Assembly (NCBI GenBank): GCA_963773105.1
Contig: CAVZAA010000001.1
Coordinates: forward strand, 372,001 to 436,000
Source of the DNA: Trebonia sp963773105
GTDB taxonomy: Bacteria; Actinomycetota; Actinomycetes; Streptosporangiales; Streptosporangiaceae
Reading direction: 5' to 3'
Length of the DNA stretch: 64,000 nucleotides
Below the pieces are notes generated by a model. The model was not told where the DNA came from. It made no database searches and saw nothing but the letters and a program-made list of their open reading frames with translations. The translations under genes were made by a program, and so were the position numbers. Below are positions 62,324-64,000 of this stretch, one piece after another; the stretch's first letter is position 1; each line of letters starts with the position of its first letter.

Positions 62324-62935
62324 GGGGACACCTCCTATCGGCCAACTTAGTCGCTCCCCCAGATTCACCAGCTCGCGCGCTGGGGCACCGCCACCCATTC
62401 CGTACGTAGGGCGCCATCGGGTGTTGTTCAGGTCGTATAGCGCCCCCTTCAGCACACAATGACGGTCAACGTGAAAAGGCCCGGGGGCCGAGGCGGGTTG
62501 GGCGTGGACGGGGGTTGGGGAGCGACCGCGCCGACTCCCCCGTTGGCCGGCGCGGTCTGGCTTACCGGCTACCCCCACGAGGACTTTGAAACCATTGGGG
62601 CGTAAGTGACTGGAGACCGAGTAGCGCCAGCCGATGGACGGGGCGTGGTCGGCGTCGTAGACCTCGGCCGGCCCGCCGCCGTCGGCCGCCGTGCCACGGA
62701 AGTGACGCCAGTCGGTGCCGTGGCCGAGGAAGATGCCGACCGAGCCGCCGCAGGCCGTGCAGTGCGGCTCGGGGCCGTCGACGACGCTGCCGAAGGTTGG
62801 CAGACGATAGCCGGCCAGGAATGCGAGTGTCATCGCCATCCGCTCGATATCGAGCAGTCGCAGCCGGTCAAGTCTGGTTCGCCCCTTGGCGTCAGTGTGC
62901 GTCCGGAATTGATCGACGGCAAGCGAGTTTTTCAC
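62324..62935 (-). CDS. Small zinc-ribbon-like protein, paralogue B, without its own stop codon
   Basis: The frame opens with MKNSLAVDQFRTHTD and has ERMAMTLAFLAGYRLP, PHCTACGGSVGIFLGHG, DWRHFRG and YDADHAPSIGWRY, in the same order as paralogue A at 61058. The recognisable domain ends near 62570. The frame then continues without a stop through about 80 Pro/Arg-rich codons into the LLM gene. Either the natural stop is lost or the two are fused. The LLM gene has its own ribosome binding site, so it can be translated alone. Confidence 0.55.
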
Positions 62936-63326
62936 ACAGGAATTCTATCGACTGCGGCCCGCGCCGCAACGACCAGGGCACCGCCGCCGCCCACGTGTCG
63001 CGACCAGAACGAGATCGTGCCGAGACCAGGCCGAGACAGGCCTTCGCCCGCCCGCCGGGGCCCTGATCGCGGCCCCGGGCGCGCCCCGGGTCCGCCCGCC
63101 CCGGCCGCCGACGCCCAAGCCAGGCCGCCGGCAACCGATCGCAGGATCTCCCAGAAGCCGTCGAATACGGGATTTTTGGGGTAGGCTCACCGAGCAGGCG
63201 GTCAAGAGAGGTGTTTTCTTGCCCGGAATCGGGCACACTCGAGCCCGTAAGACCGAGGTTGGCGCAGACCGATCCAGGCTGGCTCAGGGACAACTAGATA
63301 TGGCGACAACTAGATATGGCGCGCCC
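62936..63326. other. Intergenic stretch without a supported gene
   Basis: 391 bp between the zinc-ribbon paralogue B and the small helical protein gene. It is very GC-rich at 63050-63110 (runs of CCCGGG and GGCCCC). It then becomes AT-richer, with the 16-bp tandem duplication at 63289-63320. No further gene is supported. Confidence 0.5.
63289..63320 (+). repeat. Perfect 16-bp tandem duplication carrying a -10-like box
   Basis: GACAACTAGATATGGC occurs twice head to tail, ending seven bases before ATG 63327. Each unit has TAGATAT, which resembles a -10 box, so two staggered promoters may have arisen. Confidence 0.7.
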
Positions 63327-63599
63327 ATGGACGACACGTACCCGCAGGACCTGATCAGCAACGTCGCGGCGAGCACCGGGCTGCCCGAGGCGACCGCGTC
63401 ACGGGTGGTGGCGGACGTCGCCGCCTACTTCAGCGAGACCGTCGAAGAGTTCGTCAAACGGCGGCACGCCGAGCTGCAGGACAAAGGCAACAAGCGCAAC
63501 GACGACATTTGGCCGCAACTCACAGAGGAGCTTACCGGCCGCCGGTTTCGGGCGGAGAATCTGTCAGAACGACAGCTCCGCCGCATCGTCTACGGATAA
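63327..63599 (+). CDS. Small helical protein, unknown function
   Basis: A 90-residue protein: MDDTYPQDLISNVAAS, then TGLPEATASRVVADVAAYFSETVEEFVKRRH and a basic tail ending RQLRRIVYG. It is mostly helical, with no signal or membrane segment. The frame is open further upstream, but ATG 63327 follows the duplicated -10-like units, consistent with a nearly leaderless transcript. The next gene is glmS, 107 bp downstream. No family is recognised. Confidence 0.7.
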   Translation: MDDTYPQDLISNVAASTGLPEATASRVVADVAAYFSETVEEFVKRRHAELQDKGNKRNDDIWPQLTEELTGRRFRAENLSERQLRRIVYG

Positions 63600-63706
63600 C
63601 AGCAAGAAAAGCAAGAAACGCGAAACGGCGCAGCGCGACGCACCGTAACCAAGACAGCCGGCGCGCAGGAACAGTCAAACGTTGGGCGAGGAAGGGACAC
63701 GGTAAC

Positions 63707-64000
<294 letters not shown>

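Overview
The window is high-GC actinobacterial DNA, about 70% G+C in coding regions. It has frequent GTG/TTG starts, many 4-base ATGA/GTGA stop-start overlaps, several leaderless-looking genes, F420/LLM, ROK, AfsR-like NB-ARC and GDT1 families, and an aa3-type oxidase set. A soil filamentous actinomycete of the Streptosporangiales/Streptomycetales type fits best; this is inference from gene content, and no rRNA marker is present. No tRNA, rRNA, CRISPR array, prophage or intact insertion sequence was recognised. Both ends cut genes: cysS on the left and glmS on the right.

Layout. 1-5.1 kb: cysS 3' end, a Phd/VapC-type toxin-antitoxin pair, a winged-helix protein, a PrmC-like methyltransferase, an APH(3')-like kinase whose 3' end lies in short repeats, and a decayed region. 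5.2-16.7 kb: DUF3516-type helicase, glycosyltransferase, an unusual long GluRS, a cyclase-homology/pseudokinase protein divergent from a CRP-family regulator, a manganese (yybP-ykoY) riboswitch with a GDT1 transporter, LysR and DapE-like genes. 16.7-23.2 kb: two membrane-anchored HtrA-like proteases, then an operon of response regulator, histidine kinase, TlpA-like thioredoxin and a membrane protein. 23.6-29.4 kb: a terminal oxidase operon (cupredoxin, CoxII, CoxI, CoxIII, small membrane protein, CtaB). 29.3-33.8 kb: a ROK repressor divergent from a large secreted multidomain carbohydrate-binding protein. 34-39.4 kb: a two-component system divergent from a LolA-like protein plus ABC exporter operon. 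39.4-47.1 kb: acyl-CoA synthetase and a flavin/haem electron-transfer set (Ser-rich protein, ApbE, ferric-reductase-like protein, NuoF-like protein, ferredoxin) interrupted by a glucosyl/mannosylglycerate hydrolase. 47.1-54.2 kb: VOC and SnoaL-like proteins, an O-methyltransferase remnant, pirin, TetR plus MFS pump, sedolisin. 54.3-64 kb: a phosphate-binding-protein remnant, NB-ARC/TPR regulator, MFS transporter, diguanylate cyclase, two zinc-ribbon paralogues, an LLM oxidoreductase, a small helical protein and glmS.

Functional themes are respiration and electron transfer (oxidase operon; ApbE/ferric reductase/NuoF-like set), cell-envelope sensing and proteolysis (two two-component systems, two HtrA-like proteases, sedolisin) and small-molecule efflux.

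The most unusual signals are: an interspersed intergenic motif CGAACGGACCCTG with four exact and two variant copies; a roughly 110-bp repeat found downstream of two protease genes; several helically phased or inverted operator arrays; a CoxI lacking the usual K- and D-channel residues; and five otherwise healthy genes each broken by one apparent single-base frameshift, which may be sequencing error or real decay.
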